Origin: JAYFQF01 sp034927285
GTDB taxonomy: Bacteria; Bacillota; Peptococcia; DRI-13; UBA5745
Assembly: GCA_034927285.1 (NCBI GenBank)
Contig: JAYFQF010000005.1
Coordinates: 1 to 64,000, forward strand
Length of the DNA stretch: 64,000 nt
Direction: 5' to 3'
Positions 24,917-33,517 of this stretch are shown piece after piece (the stretch's first letter is position 1; every line of letters starts with the position of its first letter). Position numbers and translations under genes: made by a program. The notes beneath the pieces are model-generated. The model searched no databases and had not been told where the DNA came from. It was given only the letters and a program-made list of their open reading frames with translations.

Positions 24917-26104
24917 ATGCGCAAATTCTTCCCCGGCGCCGGCTCGTCCGGCAAAGAAACTTCGCTTTTGCCGGCGTTCCGCCGGGAAAAGCTGAATTAT
25001 CATCTTCCGGTTGCGGTCTGCCTTTTGCTGATCGTCATTCTTCTCTTTATGCCTACCGGCTTTGAAGGAGCTAAAATTTATACGGATGCCGAGCATTGCC
25101 GGGCCCGGGTCCTGGAAACCGACAACAGCCGTATCATCGACACCGGTTTGGTCCGCTCCGGCGAGCAGACCTGCACCCTGGAGATCCTGAACGGTTTATA
25201 CAAGGGACAGATTCTGGAGGGCTTCAATATGCTGAACGGCTCTTTGGAACAGGATAAAATTTTCGTTCCTGGCGATAAGGCTCAGGTGGTGATCCACGCC
25301 AACGCCGGGGAAATCACCTCGGTGAATATGATCGACCACTACCGGGTAGGCAAGGAAGCCTTGCTGGCCCTGGCTTTCGGCGCCTTCCTGATTTTTTTCG
25401 CCGGTGAGACCGGCCTCCGGGCCCTTCTCTCCTTTGTCCTGACGGTGCTGGCTTTTTGGAAGATCCTGGTGCCCGTTTACCTCCAGGGCATCAACCCCAT
25501 CTGGGTGGGCCTGGCCGCTACCGGCCTTTTGACCGTGCTGATTATCTCCCTGGTTTACGGCTTTGACCGCCGGGCCCTGGCGGCGATTTCCGGAGCGACC
25601 CTGGGCCTTTTGGTCACCTGCCTTCTGGGCATGCTCTGCACCGACCAGTTCCAGATCCACGGCGCGGTGATGTCCTATTCCGAAAGCCTGCTTTACAGCG
25701 GATTTCAGCATCTGAATCTGACGCAGATCTTTATGGCCGGCATTTTTATCGGCTCCTCCGGCGCCATGATGGACCTGGCGGTGGACATCACCTCCGCCAT
25801 CTGCGAAGTTATCGAAAAAAAGCCCTCCATCGGCTGGCGGGAAGCCACCCGTTCCGGCATGAATGTGGGCCGGGCCGCTATGGGGACCATGACCACCACC
25901 TTGCTTTTGGCCTATTCCGGCGGTTATATCGCCCTTTTAATGGTTTTCATGGCCCAGGGCACCCCTTTAACCAATATCCTGAACTATAAGTATGTGGCGG
26001 CGGAAATCGTGGATACTCTGGTGGGCAGCTTCGGCCTGGTGCTGGTGGCGCCTTTTACCGCCCTGACCAGCGGCTGGCTGCTGACCGGCGGCCGCAAGGA
26101 CTAG
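24917..26104 (+). CDS. YibE/F-like multi-helix membrane protein
   Basis: A 395-residue protein with a cytoplasmic basic N-terminus, one helix (about 30-46), an external beta-rich domain (about 50-140, with the DKAQVV/GEITSVNMIDHYR region) and about seven further helices. The domain order and motifs such as GSSGAMMDLAVDITSA and the RSGMNVGRAAMGTMTTTLLLAYSG stretch (read in parts) match the YibE/F-like family of unknown function. In lactococci relatives are linked to an ABC-type regulator of peptidoglycan or nisin response, but that is not evidence here. AAAGGA precedes the ATG. A CGGCGCG/CGCGCCG hairpin lies in the 5' gap (about 24810-24837), and CCTACAATCTCCTCT is duplicated just upstream of it. 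Confidence 0.82.
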   Translation: MRKFFPGAGSSGKETSLLPAFRREKLNYHLPVAVCLLLIVILLFMPTGFEGAKIYTDAEHCRARVLETDNSRIIDTGLVRSGEQTCTLEILNGLYKGQILEGFNMLNGSLEQDKIFVPGDKAQVVIHANAGEITSVNMIDHYRVGKEALLALAFGAFLIFFAGETGLRALLSFVLTVLAFWKILVPVYLQGINPIWVGLAATGLLTVLIISLVYGFDRRALAAISGATLGLLVTCLLGMLCTDQFQIHGAVMSYSESLLYSGFQHLNLTQIFMAGIFIGSSGAMMDLAVDITSAICEVIEKKPSIGWREATRSGMNVGRAAMGTMTTTLLLAYSGGYIALLMVFMAQGTPLTNILNYKYVAAEIVDTLVGSFGLVLVAPFTALTSGWLLTGGRKD

Positions 26105-26248
26105 CCGTTAAGAAGGCGGAAACCAAAGAAAAATGCCCAACGGATAGCAAACTGGTTTAAATTACCAAGGAGGCAAATAGAAATTTGTCCCATACTATCC
26201 ATGGTCAGTGATGGACTTCATGGATAAAGCAAAGGAAACCCCAAAACA

Positions 26249-26812
26249 GTGAAAAATAAGCCGGAGAAAATAACCTTATATACCCAGCGAATGATCTTAA
26301 GGCCCTGGCGGACCGCGGATGCCCAAGCCCTGTATGAATACGCCCGTGATCCCCGCATCGGCCCCATGGCCGGCTGGCCGGCCCATACCAGCGTTGAAAA
26401 CAGCCGGCAGGTCATCAAAGAAGTGTTTTCTGCCGAAGAAACCTATGCCATCGTGCTGAAGGATGGCCATAGCCCCATCGGAAGCATTGATCTGACCCTT
26501 TCCGAGAAAAACGGCCATAAAATAGGGAGAAACAGCGGCGAGCTCGGCTATTGGATCGGCGTCCCTTTCTGGGGCAGGGGGCTTATTCCGGAAGCTGTGC
26601 GGGAGATGCTGCGCCACAGCTTCGAAGACCTGGCTCTGACGTCGGTCTGGTGCGGCTATTTCGAGGGGAATGAAAACTCCAGGCGGGTACAGGAAAAGTG
26701 CGGCTTTGTCTATCACCACACCGAACCAAACGAACAATGCCCGCTGTTGAACGAAACCCGGAAAGCTCATTTTTGCCGCATCACCAAAGCCCAATGGCTG
26801 CAAAATCACTGA
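26249..26812 (+). CDS. GNAT acetyltransferase, RimJ/RimL-like
   Basis: A 187-residue acetyltransferase. The N-terminal TQRMILRPWRTADAQALYEY is the usual RimJ/RimL opening, and YWIGVPFWGRGLIPEAV holds the acetyl-CoA pyrophosphate loop (G-x-G-x-x-x-E form). The C-terminal part with NENSRRVQEKCGF is the family's Asn-x-x-S-x-x-x-x-E-K-x-G-F block. Substrate is probably an amine on a protein N-terminus, amino acid or antibiotic; it cannot be told. The GTG start at 26249 has AAAGGA upstream. A strong bidirectional terminator follows. Confidence 0.88.
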   Translation: MKNKPEKITLYTQRMILRPWRTADAQALYEYARDPRIGPMAGWPAHTSVENSRQVIKEVFSAEETYAIVLKDGHSPIGSIDLTLSEKNGHKIGRNSGELGYWIGVPFWGRGLIPEAVREMLRHSFEDLALTSVWCGYFEGNENSRRVQEKCGFVYHHTEPNEQCPLLNETRKAHFCRITKAQWLQNH

Positions 26813-26874
26813 CATTGTCCGGTGAAACCGCCGCGCTGAGGACCGGGATGATCCTGTGCTGTCCCTGAAGCCAA

Positions 26875-26918
26875 AAGCCCCAAGGCATAAGAAAACATGC
26901 CTTGGGGTTCTGATTTTT
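26875..26918. terminator. Bidirectional terminator between the GNAT gene and the atp operon
   Basis: AGCCCCAAGGCAT pairs with ATGCCTTGGGGTT around an eight-base loop and is followed on the plus strand by TTTTTT. It can end plus-strand transcription of the GNAT gene; the minus strand lacks a long T-run. Confidence 0.8.
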
Positions 26919-27047
26919 TCCGGCGGAGCCGGGATTTTGCGGCCTTTTTTCCGCCTTACTTTTTTATAGCAGGCAGCCATACTTCAGAGTGATAATCGGC
27001 GGACTGCTGATCGCCGTCAAAATACACCTCGATGTCAGGAGCGCCTT

Positions 27048-27449
27048 CTATTTCTTTTTGATTTTCAGCCGGGCCATGGCCCGGGCCAGGGCCGCTTTGG
27101 AGCGGTAGTACTCCTGAACGCTCTGTTTTTGCCGCAGGTATTCCTCCGCCCGGCGCCTGGCCTCTTCCGCCCGGTGAATATCGATTTCTTCGGGACGCTC
27201 GGCGGAAGAAACCAGCAAAATGACATAATCCGGCAGGATCTCGGCAAAGCCCTGGCCTACGGCGGCCGTCTGCCACTGCCCGTTGGTTCTGAACCGCAGT
27301 TCCCCCGGCTCCACGGCGGTCACCACCGGTTCGTGGCCGGCCTCCACGCCGTAGAGCCCGTCGATGGCCGGCAGGATCAGGGAATCCGACTGGCCTTTAA
27401 AGAAATAGCGGTCCGGCGTGACGATCTCCAGCCTGAAGGTCTTCTCCAC
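27048..27449 (-). CDS. atpC: ATP synthase F1 epsilon subunit
   Basis: A 133-residue rotor subunit with an N-terminal beta-sandwich (opening FRLEIVTPDRYFF) and a C-terminal two-helix domain rich in Arg/Lys/Ala. It connects gamma to the c-ring and can inhibit ATP hydrolysis. The start is a GTG at 27449, with GGGGGTGA supplied by the end of atpD; only one base separates the two genes. It is the last gene of the operon. Confidence 0.95.
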   Translation of the reverse strand: MEKTFRLEIVTPDRYFFKGQSDSLILPAIDGLYGVEAGHEPVVTAVEPGELRFRTNGQWQTAAVGQGFAEILPDYVILLVSSAERPEEIDIHRAEEARRRAEEYLRQKQSVQEYYRSKAALARAMARLKIKKK

Positions 27450-27450
27450 G

Positions 27451-28929
27451 TCAGATCACCCCCATCTCCCGGGCCTTTTCCCTTACCTGGTCGATGGCGC
27501 CGGCCATGCTGAAGGCTACCTCCGGATAGCGGTCGCATTCGCCGCCCAATATGGCCTCGAAGCTGCCGATCGTGTCCTCCAGTTTCACATAACGCCCCGG
27601 CAGGCCGGTAAAGGTCTCGGCCACAAAAAAGGGCTGGGACAAAAACTGCTGAATCTTTCTGGCCCGCTCAACCGTCAGCTTATCAGCCTCGGATAATTCC
27701 TCCAGCCCCAGGATCGCAATGATATCCTGCAGTTCATGATAACGCTGCAGCACTTCCTGAACCCCTCTGGCCGCCTGATAATGCCGCTGGCTGACGGTAC
27801 CCGGCTCCAGAATACGGGAAGTGGATTCCAAAGGATCCACCGCCGGATAAATTCCCTGCTCCACAATTTTCCGGGAAAGAACGGTGGTGGCGTCCAGATG
27901 GGCGAAAGCGGTGGCCGGCGCCGGGTCCGTCAGGTCGTCCGCCGGCACATACACCGCCTGAACAGAAGTAATGGCGCCGTCTTTTGTGGAAGTGATCCGT
28001 TCCTGCAAGGACCCCATTTCATTGGCCAGGGTAGGCTGATAACCCACGGCGGAAGGCATGCGGCCCATCAGGGCCGAAACCTCGGAGCCGGCCTGGACGT
28101 AACGGAAAATATTATCAATAAATAATAATACGTTTTTCTTTTCCCGGTCCCGGAAATATTCGGCCATGGTAAGGCCGGTCAGGGCCACCCTCATTCTGGC
28201 CCCGGGAGGCTCGTTCATCTGACCGAAGACCAGAGCGGTTTTTTCGATCACTCCCGAGCTTTTCATCTCCCGCCAGAGGTCGTTGCCCTCCCGGGTCCTT
28301 TCCCCTACGCCGGTAAAGATGGAATAGCCCCCGTGCTCTGTGGCAATGTTGTGGATCAGCTCCTGGATCAGCACGGTTTTCCCTACTCCGGCGCCGCCGA
28401 AAAGACCGATCTTGCCGCCCCGGGCATAGGGAGCCAGAAGGTCGATGACCTTGATGCCCGTTTCCAAAACATCCACCACCGGCCGCTGGTTTTCAAACAG
28501 GGGCGGCCTGCGGTGGATGGACCAAACTTCTTCGGTTTCCACCGTCCCGCCGCCGTCAATGGCCTGCCCCAGCACATTGAACATCCGACCCAGCACGCCC
28601 CGGCCCACCGGCACGCTGATCGGGCGGCCGCCGGCTTTCACCGCCATGCCCCGGCCTAACCCCTGGCTGGGGGAGAGCATGATACACCGCACGGTATTAT
28701 TGCCCACATATTGGGCCACTTCCATGACCAGCCCGCCGGCCAGTGAACCGGCGGCTTCTTCCGGGACGGCGCCGCCGTCAAGGGGCCAGACTTCCAGCGC
28801 TTCCCGCAGGGCAGGCAGGCTTCCGGGATTAAATTCCACGTCCACCACCGGTCCCATCACCTGTACGATCTTTCCCCAATTTTCCGCAGACTCCGCCGCG
28901 GCTTTTTCTGCAGCTTCTCTCACGATCAT
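27451..28929 (-). CDS. atpD: ATP synthase F1 beta subunit
   Basis: The catalytic F1 subunit, 492 residues from the ATG at 28929 (GAGGGGAG upstream; an in-frame start at 28956 overlaps atpG and is rejected). The P-loop GGAGVGKT, the Walker B stretch LLFIDNIFR, the ALMGRMPSAVGYQPTL block and VGERTREGNDL with the catalytic Glu are all present, so the site is intact. An N-terminal extension of about 15 residues (rich in Ala/Glu) precedes the usual start of the beta-barrel (GKIVQVMGPVVDVEF), and the first domain is slightly longer than usual around residues 45-70. Confidence 0.97.
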   Translation of the reverse strand: MIVREAAEKAAAESAENWGKIVQVMGPVVDVEFNPGSLPALREALEVWPLDGGAVPEEAAGSLAGGLVMEVAQYVGNNTVRCIMLSPSQGLGRGMAVKAGGRPISVPVGRGVLGRMFNVLGQAIDGGGTVETEEVWSIHRRPPLFENQRPVVDVLETGIKVIDLLAPYARGGKIGLFGGAGVGKTVLIQELIHNIATEHGGYSIFTGVGERTREGNDLWREMKSSGVIEKTALVFGQMNEPPGARMRVALTGLTMAEYFRDREKKNVLLFIDNIFRYVQAGSEVSALMGRMPSAVGYQPTLANEMGSLQERITSTKDGAITSVQAVYVPADDLTDPAPATAFAHLDATTVLSRKIVEQGIYPAVDPLESTSRILEPGTVSQRHYQAARGVQEVLQRYHELQDIIAILGLEELSEADKLTVERARKIQQFLSQPFFVAETFTGLPGRYVKLEDTIGSFEAILGGECDRYPEVAFSMAGAIDQVREKAREMGVI

Positions 28930-28942
28930 GCGACTCTCCCCT

Positions 28943-29824
28943 CTAAGCCCTGCCACCCATAGTTCCGGCTACGATTTCCGTAATCTCCTGCGTGATGGAA
29001 GACTGCCGCGCCCGGCTATAGGTAAGGTTCAGGTTTTTCAGCATTTCCCGGGCGTTTTGGCTGGAAGCCTCCATAGCAGTCATGCGGCAGCTCTGCTCGC
29101 TGCAAAAGGATTCCACCAAAGCGCCGAAGATCATCCCGATGACAAAGCCCGGAACCAGGACAGACAGGACCTGTTCTTCCGAAGGGACATAGGTTATGGT
29201 CTGCCGGTAAGCCTCTTCCCTGGGGCGGGGACGGTAACGAAAAGCGTCTTTGTCCAGGGGAAGCAGCTTTGCCATCCGCGGCTCCATCACCAAAGGGCTT
29301 ACCACCCTGGTGTAAATAATATAAAGTTCGTCCAACTCCCGGCGCTCAAACAAATCCATAAAAAAATCGCTGATTTCCCGGGCCCGGTGCATGGTGGGGT
29401 TTTGGGCGGTATAGGCGAACTCCCGGTTAACCGGGATTTTCTTTTGCTGAAAATAGGATGCCCCCATCTGACCGATCAGATAAAGGGTGGCCAGGGGCGT
29501 CTTTTTCAGCTCTTCTTCGGCCCGTTTCAGTACATTGTGGTTGTAGGCGCCGGCCAGGCCCTTATCTCCGGTAACGATGATATACCCCACCTTATGGGGA
29601 ACGGACTCCGTCCTTTTATCAAAATACTTATGAGGGGTCTCCGGGGAATGGTGGAGAATATCGGAGATCGTGCTGATAATTTTACGAAAATAAGGCTCCA
29701 CATCCCCCAGCTGTTTTTTGGCTTTGCGCAGATTGGCGGAGGAAAGCAGATACATGGCGTTGGTGATTTTCAGGGTTTCCTGCACGCTTTTGATATGGTC
29801 GCGAATTTCTTTTACTTCTGCCAT
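28943..29824 (-). CDS. atpG: ATP synthase F1 gamma subunit
   Basis: The central rotor shaft, 293 residues. N-terminal helix EIRDHIKSVQETLKITNAM and C-terminal helix SRARQSSITQEITEIVAG form the coiled coil inside the alpha3beta3 ring, and VTGDKGLAGAYN marks the Rossmann-like middle domain. The start overlaps the end of atpA by 13 bases, so translation is coupled. Compared with typical gamma subunits the middle domain has the usual length. Confidence 0.96.
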   Translation of the reverse strand: MAEVKEIRDHIKSVQETLKITNAMYLLSSANLRKAKKQLGDVEPYFRKIISTISDILHHSPETPHKYFDKRTESVPHKVGYIIVTGDKGLAGAYNHNVLKRAEEELKKTPLATLYLIGQMGASYFQQKKIPVNREFAYTAQNPTMHRAREISDFFMDLFERRELDELYIIYTRVVSPLVMEPRMAKLLPLDKDAFRYRPRPREEAYRQTITYVPSEEQVLSVLVPGFVIGMIFGALVESFCSEQSCRMTAMEASSQNAREMLKNLNLTYSRARQSSITQEITEIVAGTMGGRA

Positions 29825-31344
29825 GCGGATTTCACCTGCCCTTTATAAATTTCCAGGGCGGCGCGCACCGTTTCCCGGGATAGTCCGGTAAGGCTGCCGG
29901 TTCTTTGGATTTCCGCCAGGGTCTCGGCATGCTTTTCTTCCATTTCATCAACAAAGCCCTGGGCAAAAGCGGCGGTTTCTCCGATGGGCACGTCCTCTAA
30001 AAGCCCCCCGGTGGCAATATACAAAATGATAGCCTGCCGGGCCAAGCTCATGGGTTTATACAGGGGCTGCCTGAGGACCTCCAAAAGCCTTCTTCCCTGA
30101 TCCAAGGCTGCCTGGGTGGCTTTGTCCAGATCGGAGCTGAACTGGAGAAATACCTCCAGCTCCCGGAAGCGGGCCAGATCGATACGTAAGGTGCCGGCGG
30201 TTTTTTTTATGGCTCTGGTCTGGGCCGCGCCGCCTACCCGGGAGACCGACAGGCCTACGTTAATGGCAGGCCTCTGCCCGGAAAAAAATAATTCGCTTTC
30301 CAGATAAATCTGTCCGTCGGTAATCGAAATCACATTGGTGGGGATATAGGCCGAAACGTCCCCGGCCTGGGTTTCAATAATCGGCAAGGCCGTCATGGAA
30401 CCGCCGCCGAATTCCTGAGTCAGCCGGCAGGAGCGTTCCAGCAGCCGGGAATGCAAATAGAAGACGTCGCCGGGATAGGCTTCCCTGCCCGGCGCCCTGT
30501 GTAACAACAGGGACAGAGTCCGGTAGGCCACCGCATGCTTGGACAGATCGTCATAGACGATCAGCACATCCCGGCCCCGGCTCATAAAATACTCCCCCAC
30601 AGCGGTGCCGGCATAAGGCGCGATATATTGCATGGGCGCCGGTTCGCTGGCGGAAGCCGAAAGGATAATGCTGTAGTCCATTGCCCCATATTTCATCAGG
30701 ATATCCCGGACCCGGATCACGCTGGAGGCCTTTTGACCGATGGCCACATAGATGCAGATCACATCCTGGTTTTTCTGGTTCAGGATCGTGTCCACAGCAA
30801 TACTGGTCTTACCGGTCTGGCGGTCGCCGATGATCAGTTCCCGCTGCCCCCGGCCGATGGGCACCATGGCGTCGATGGCCATGATTCCGGTCTGCAAAGG
30901 CGAATTCACCGGCTCCCGGGAAATTATGCCGGAAGCCTCCTGTTCAATGGGCCGGGTTTCCGTGGTCTCGATGGGCCCCAGTCCGTCGATGGGCCTGCCT
31001 AAGGCGTCCACGGTACGCCCAAGCAGGGCCTCCCCTACCGGCATATCCGCCGGACGGCCGGTGCGGCTGACCCGGGAGCCTTCCTTCAGCCCTTCTTCTT
31101 CGCCTAAAAGCACGCAGCCCACGCTATTTCGTCCAAGATCCAACACGATCCCCCGGGCGCCGTTTTCAAATTCCACCAGTTCCCCGTATGTCGCCCTGTC
31201 CAGACCGTACACCGTGGCGATGCCGTCGCCGATCTCCAGCACCGTGCCGGTTTCCGCCCTCTGGGCTTTCGGGGCGTAATCTTTGATTTCCTCCCGGAGA
31301 ATGGAAAGGACCTCTTCGGGCCCCGGATTTCCGTGGTTTTCCAT
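29812..31344 (-). CDS. atpA: ATP synthase F1 alpha subunit
   Basis: The regulatory nucleotide-binding F1 subunit, 510 residues. The P-loop is GDRQTGKT and the alpha-specific blocks DALGRPIDG, RELIIGDRQ, SASASEPAPMQYIAPY and RPAINVGLSVSRVGGAAQ are present. The ATG at 31344 is chosen because AGGAGAGG then has eight-base spacing; a GTG at 31353, which overlaps the stop of atpH, is too close to the ribosome site. Confidence 0.97.
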   Translation of the reverse strand: MENHGNPGPEEVLSILREEIKDYAPKAQRAETGTVLEIGDGIATVYGLDRATYGELVEFENGARGIVLDLGRNSVGCVLLGEEEGLKEGSRVSRTGRPADMPVGEALLGRTVDALGRPIDGLGPIETTETRPIEQEASGIISREPVNSPLQTGIMAIDAMVPIGRGQRELIIGDRQTGKTSIAVDTILNQKNQDVICIYVAIGQKASSVIRVRDILMKYGAMDYSIILSASASEPAPMQYIAPYAGTAVGEYFMSRGRDVLIVYDDLSKHAVAYRTLSLLLHRAPGREAYPGDVFYLHSRLLERSCRLTQEFGGGSMTALPIIETQAGDVSAYIPTNVISITDGQIYLESELFFSGQRPAINVGLSVSRVGGAAQTRAIKKTAGTLRIDLARFRELEVFLQFSSDLDKATQAALDQGRRLLEVLRQPLYKPMSLARQAIILYIATGGLLEDVPIGETAAFAQGFVDEMEEKHAETLAEIQRTGSLTGLSRETVRAALEIYKGQVKSAWQK

Positions 31345-31349
31345 CTGCT

Positions 31350-31883
31350 TCACCTCTCCTGCAAGCGCCGGCCTAAAGCCTCAAGCCGTCCCCGTACGCT
31401 ATTATCGTAAATCACGCCGCCAATTTCCAGAATAAAACCGCCGATCAGTCCGGGATCCTGCCGGACCTCCAGCTCTACCGATGTCTTATGATGGAGCCGG
31501 CACAAAGCCTGCCGGATTCTTTCCAGCAGGGCCTGGTCCGGCAGACGGGCACAGACCAGCAAGGCCTCGGCGGCATTTTTCGCCTCCAAGGCCGCCCTGT
31601 GATATTCCCGCCTGATCTCCGGCAGCAGATACAGTCTCCCTTTGTCGATCAAAAGGCCGTAAAAGTTTTCCAGCTCCCGGGGAAAGGAAAGGGAAAAAAG
31701 TTCTGCCGCCCTGGCCACAACCGCCTTCTTTTCCGCCGGGCTCACCCTGGGATCCAGCAGAGCCTGCCAAAGCCGGGGGCTGGCGGTCAGCGCCCGGACA
31801 GACCGCTCAACGGCGGCCTCTTCGCCAATTACCTCAAACAAGGCCCGGCCGTAACGGCGTGCCGTCTCTTTATCCCCGCTCAT
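31350..31883 (-). CDS. atpH: ATP synthase F1 delta subunit
   Basis: A 177-residue stator subunit linking F1 to the b-subunits. It shows the OSCP/delta pattern: an N-terminal helical domain beginning ARRYGRALFEV, and a C-terminal block near DPGLIGGFILEIGG that is the most conserved part of the family. The ATG overlaps the atpF stop (ATGA), indicating coupled translation. Confidence 0.94.
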   Translation of the reverse strand: MSGDKETARRYGRALFEVIGEEAAVERSVRALTASPRLWQALLDPRVSPAEKKAVVARAAELFSLSFPRELENFYGLLIDKGRLYLLPEIRREYHRAALEAKNAAEALLVCARLPDQALLERIRQALCRLHHKTSVELEVRQDPGLIGGFILEIGGVIYDNSVRGRLEALGRRLQER

Positions 31884-32419
31884 TTTTCCTCACCTGCCCT
31901 GAAGCTTTGGACCGCGTCTTTATTTTCCGCCGCTGCCGCTTCTTCCGAGGCAGATAAAAACGACTCCACCAAAGCCCGGTCGTCTGCCGTATCCATGCTC
32001 CGCCCCGCCGCTTTGGCGGCGGCGGCCAGGGCCAGCTCCGCCACTTCCTGCCGGACCTCAAAAAGCATAGCCTGCCGCTGGGCATTGATCTGAGTCTGAC
32101 CGGCCCGGATCAGCCGGTCGGCGTCTTCCCGGGCTTTTTCCAGCATCCCGCGGTATTCCTGCTGTCCCCGCTGCCTGGCCCGGCCCAGGATCTGATCGGC
32201 CTCCTCCCGGGCTGCCGCCAGCTTTTCTTCATAACCGGCCAGAGTTTCGCCGGCCTTCTGCCGGTCGGCCGCCGCTTCCTCCGCCGCCCGCCGGATCGCG
32301 GCGGCTCTGTTGTCCAACACCCGGGTTACCGGTTTGAATAAGAACTTTTTCAACAACAGAAAGAGGACAAAAATATTAATGATGTTCCAAAGGATGACAG
32401 ATGGTTCGATATCCAGCAT
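31880..32419 (-). CDS. atpF: ATP synthase Fo b subunit
   Basis: A 179-residue peripheral stalk subunit with one N-terminal membrane helix (about residues 8-27, LWNIINIFVLFLLLKKFLFK) and a long charged coiled coil rich in Ala, Glu, Arg and Gln. Only one b-type gene is present, so the stalk is a homodimer. Confidence 0.94.
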   Translation of the reverse strand: MLDIEPSVILWNIINIFVLFLLLKKFLFKPVTRVLDNRAAAIRRAAEEAAADRQKAGETLAGYEEKLAAAREEADQILGRARQRGQQEYRGMLEKAREDADRLIRAGQTQINAQRQAMLFEVRQEVAELALAAAAKAAGRSMDTADDRALVESFLSASEEAAAAENKDAVQSFRAGEEK

Positions 32420-32431
32420 TTCCGTCCCGCC

Positions 32432-32647
32432 TTACTTCAGGATAATCAGCACCAGCGCCGTCACGAAACCGTAAATGGCCGTAGCTTCGGCCAGCGCACA
32501 GCCGATCAAAAGGACCTTGGTGATCTGGCCTCCCGCCTCAGGCTGGCGGGCGATGGACTCCGCGGCCTTCCCTGTGGCAATACCGATACTGATTCCGGCG
32601 CCGATGCCGGTGATCACCGCCACTGCCGCTCCCATTGCAACTCCCAT
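32432..32647 (-). CDS. atpE: ATP synthase Fo c subunit
   Basis: The 71-residue ring-forming proteolipid. Helix 1 carries the GAGISIGIATGKAAES glycine repeat, the loop is ARQPEA, and helix 2 has the ion-binding Glu at residue 54 (ALAEATAIYG). Na+-dependent rings have Gln in helix 1 at the place of Ile21 here and Ser right after the Glu, where this one has Ala. The sequence therefore favours protons, although Thr56 and Tyr59 are shared with Na+ types. AAAGGAGG precedes the ATG. Confidence 0.95.
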   Translation of the reverse strand: MGVAMGAAVAVITGIGAGISIGIATGKAAESIARQPEAGGQITKVLLIGCALAEATAIYGFVTALVLIILK

Positions 32648-32665
32648 AATCGTTACCTCCTTTAT

Positions 32666-33343
32666 TTATTCCACTGCTTCGCCCAGAAACAGGGCGGTCA
32701 AAAATACAAATACGATGGTCTGGATGATTCCGTCAAAAACGTCGAAGTACATGCTGAAGGGCAAGGGCGCCAGCACCGGCGCCACGGTTTTGATCAGCTC
32801 CATAATCACAAAGGAGCCCAGCACATTGCCGAAAAGCCGCATGCAAAGGGACAAGGGCCGGATAAGGACTTCCATGAGATTAATGGGCAGCAAAAAGGCC
32901 ATGGGTTCGGCAAATTTATGCAAGCCCCCGGCCAGGCCTTTATAGTAAAAGCTGGCGCCGTAGATCAGACAAACGCTCATCAGGCCCAGGGCCGCGGTGA
33001 CATTGATGTCCTTGGTGGGCGGCGTAAGCCCCAGTATGCCGATCAGGTTGGCAAAGCCCAGATAAAGAGCCACCGTCCCCAGATACGGCGCAAAGCTGCG
33101 CCAATGCTCTCCGGTGGACTCCCGGCAAAAGGAATTGATCAGTTCCACGAACATCTCCAAAACCAGCTGAAAACGCCCCGGCTTCTCTTCTTTTAACCGC
33201 CGGGTGGCCAGCCAGGACCCCAGCGCCAAAGCGGCCATGATCAGCCAGGTCACCGCCACGGATTCCGGCACCGGCAGGCCAAAGAGAGTAAAGGCCGTGT
33301 GGTTTCCCAGCCGGTATATCAGGACTTCCTTGATCTTGTCCAT
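32666..33343 (-). CDS. atpB: ATP synthase Fo a subunit
   Basis: The 225-residue stator channel subunit, with five to six membrane helices. The essential arginine is in PLSLCMRLFGN, and the final helix has the family's late conserved polar stretch (FDVFDGIIQTIVFVFLTALF, read in parts). It opens the atpBEFHAGDC operon; no atpI or atpZ precedes it. GGAGGGAG-type ribosome site lies just upstream. A TATGAT -10-like box is present about 40 bases before the ATG, without a clear -35 box. Confidence 0.95.
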   Translation of the reverse strand: MDKIKEVLIYRLGNHTAFTLFGLPVPESVAVTWLIMAALALGSWLATRRLKEEKPGRFQLVLEMFVELINSFCRESTGEHWRSFAPYLGTVALYLGFANLIGILGLTPPTKDINVTAALGLMSVCLIYGASFYYKGLAGGLHKFAEPMAFLLPINLMEVLIRPLSLCMRLFGNVLGSFVIMELIKTVAPVLAPLPFSMYFDVFDGIIQTIVFVFLTALFLGEAVE

Positions 33344-33517
33344 GGCCTTAGCCTCCCTCCTTTCCGCCCTTTTATCATAATCACCGGACGGTCCTTTGGA
33401 TATCTTTCGAAAGTAAAAAAAATGAGAAATAGAAAGCGAGGAAAATTCCCCCTGCGGGATTTTCGCGCTTTCGGAAATTGTGCTATACTTTATCTCAGAT
33501 GAAGGGACTGATCGGCG

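Noticed and set aside
32432..32647. Na+-specific ATP synthase c-ring
   Set aside because: The Gln of helix 1 and the Ser after the ion-binding Glu are absent, although a nearby Thr and Tyr resemble Na+ types.
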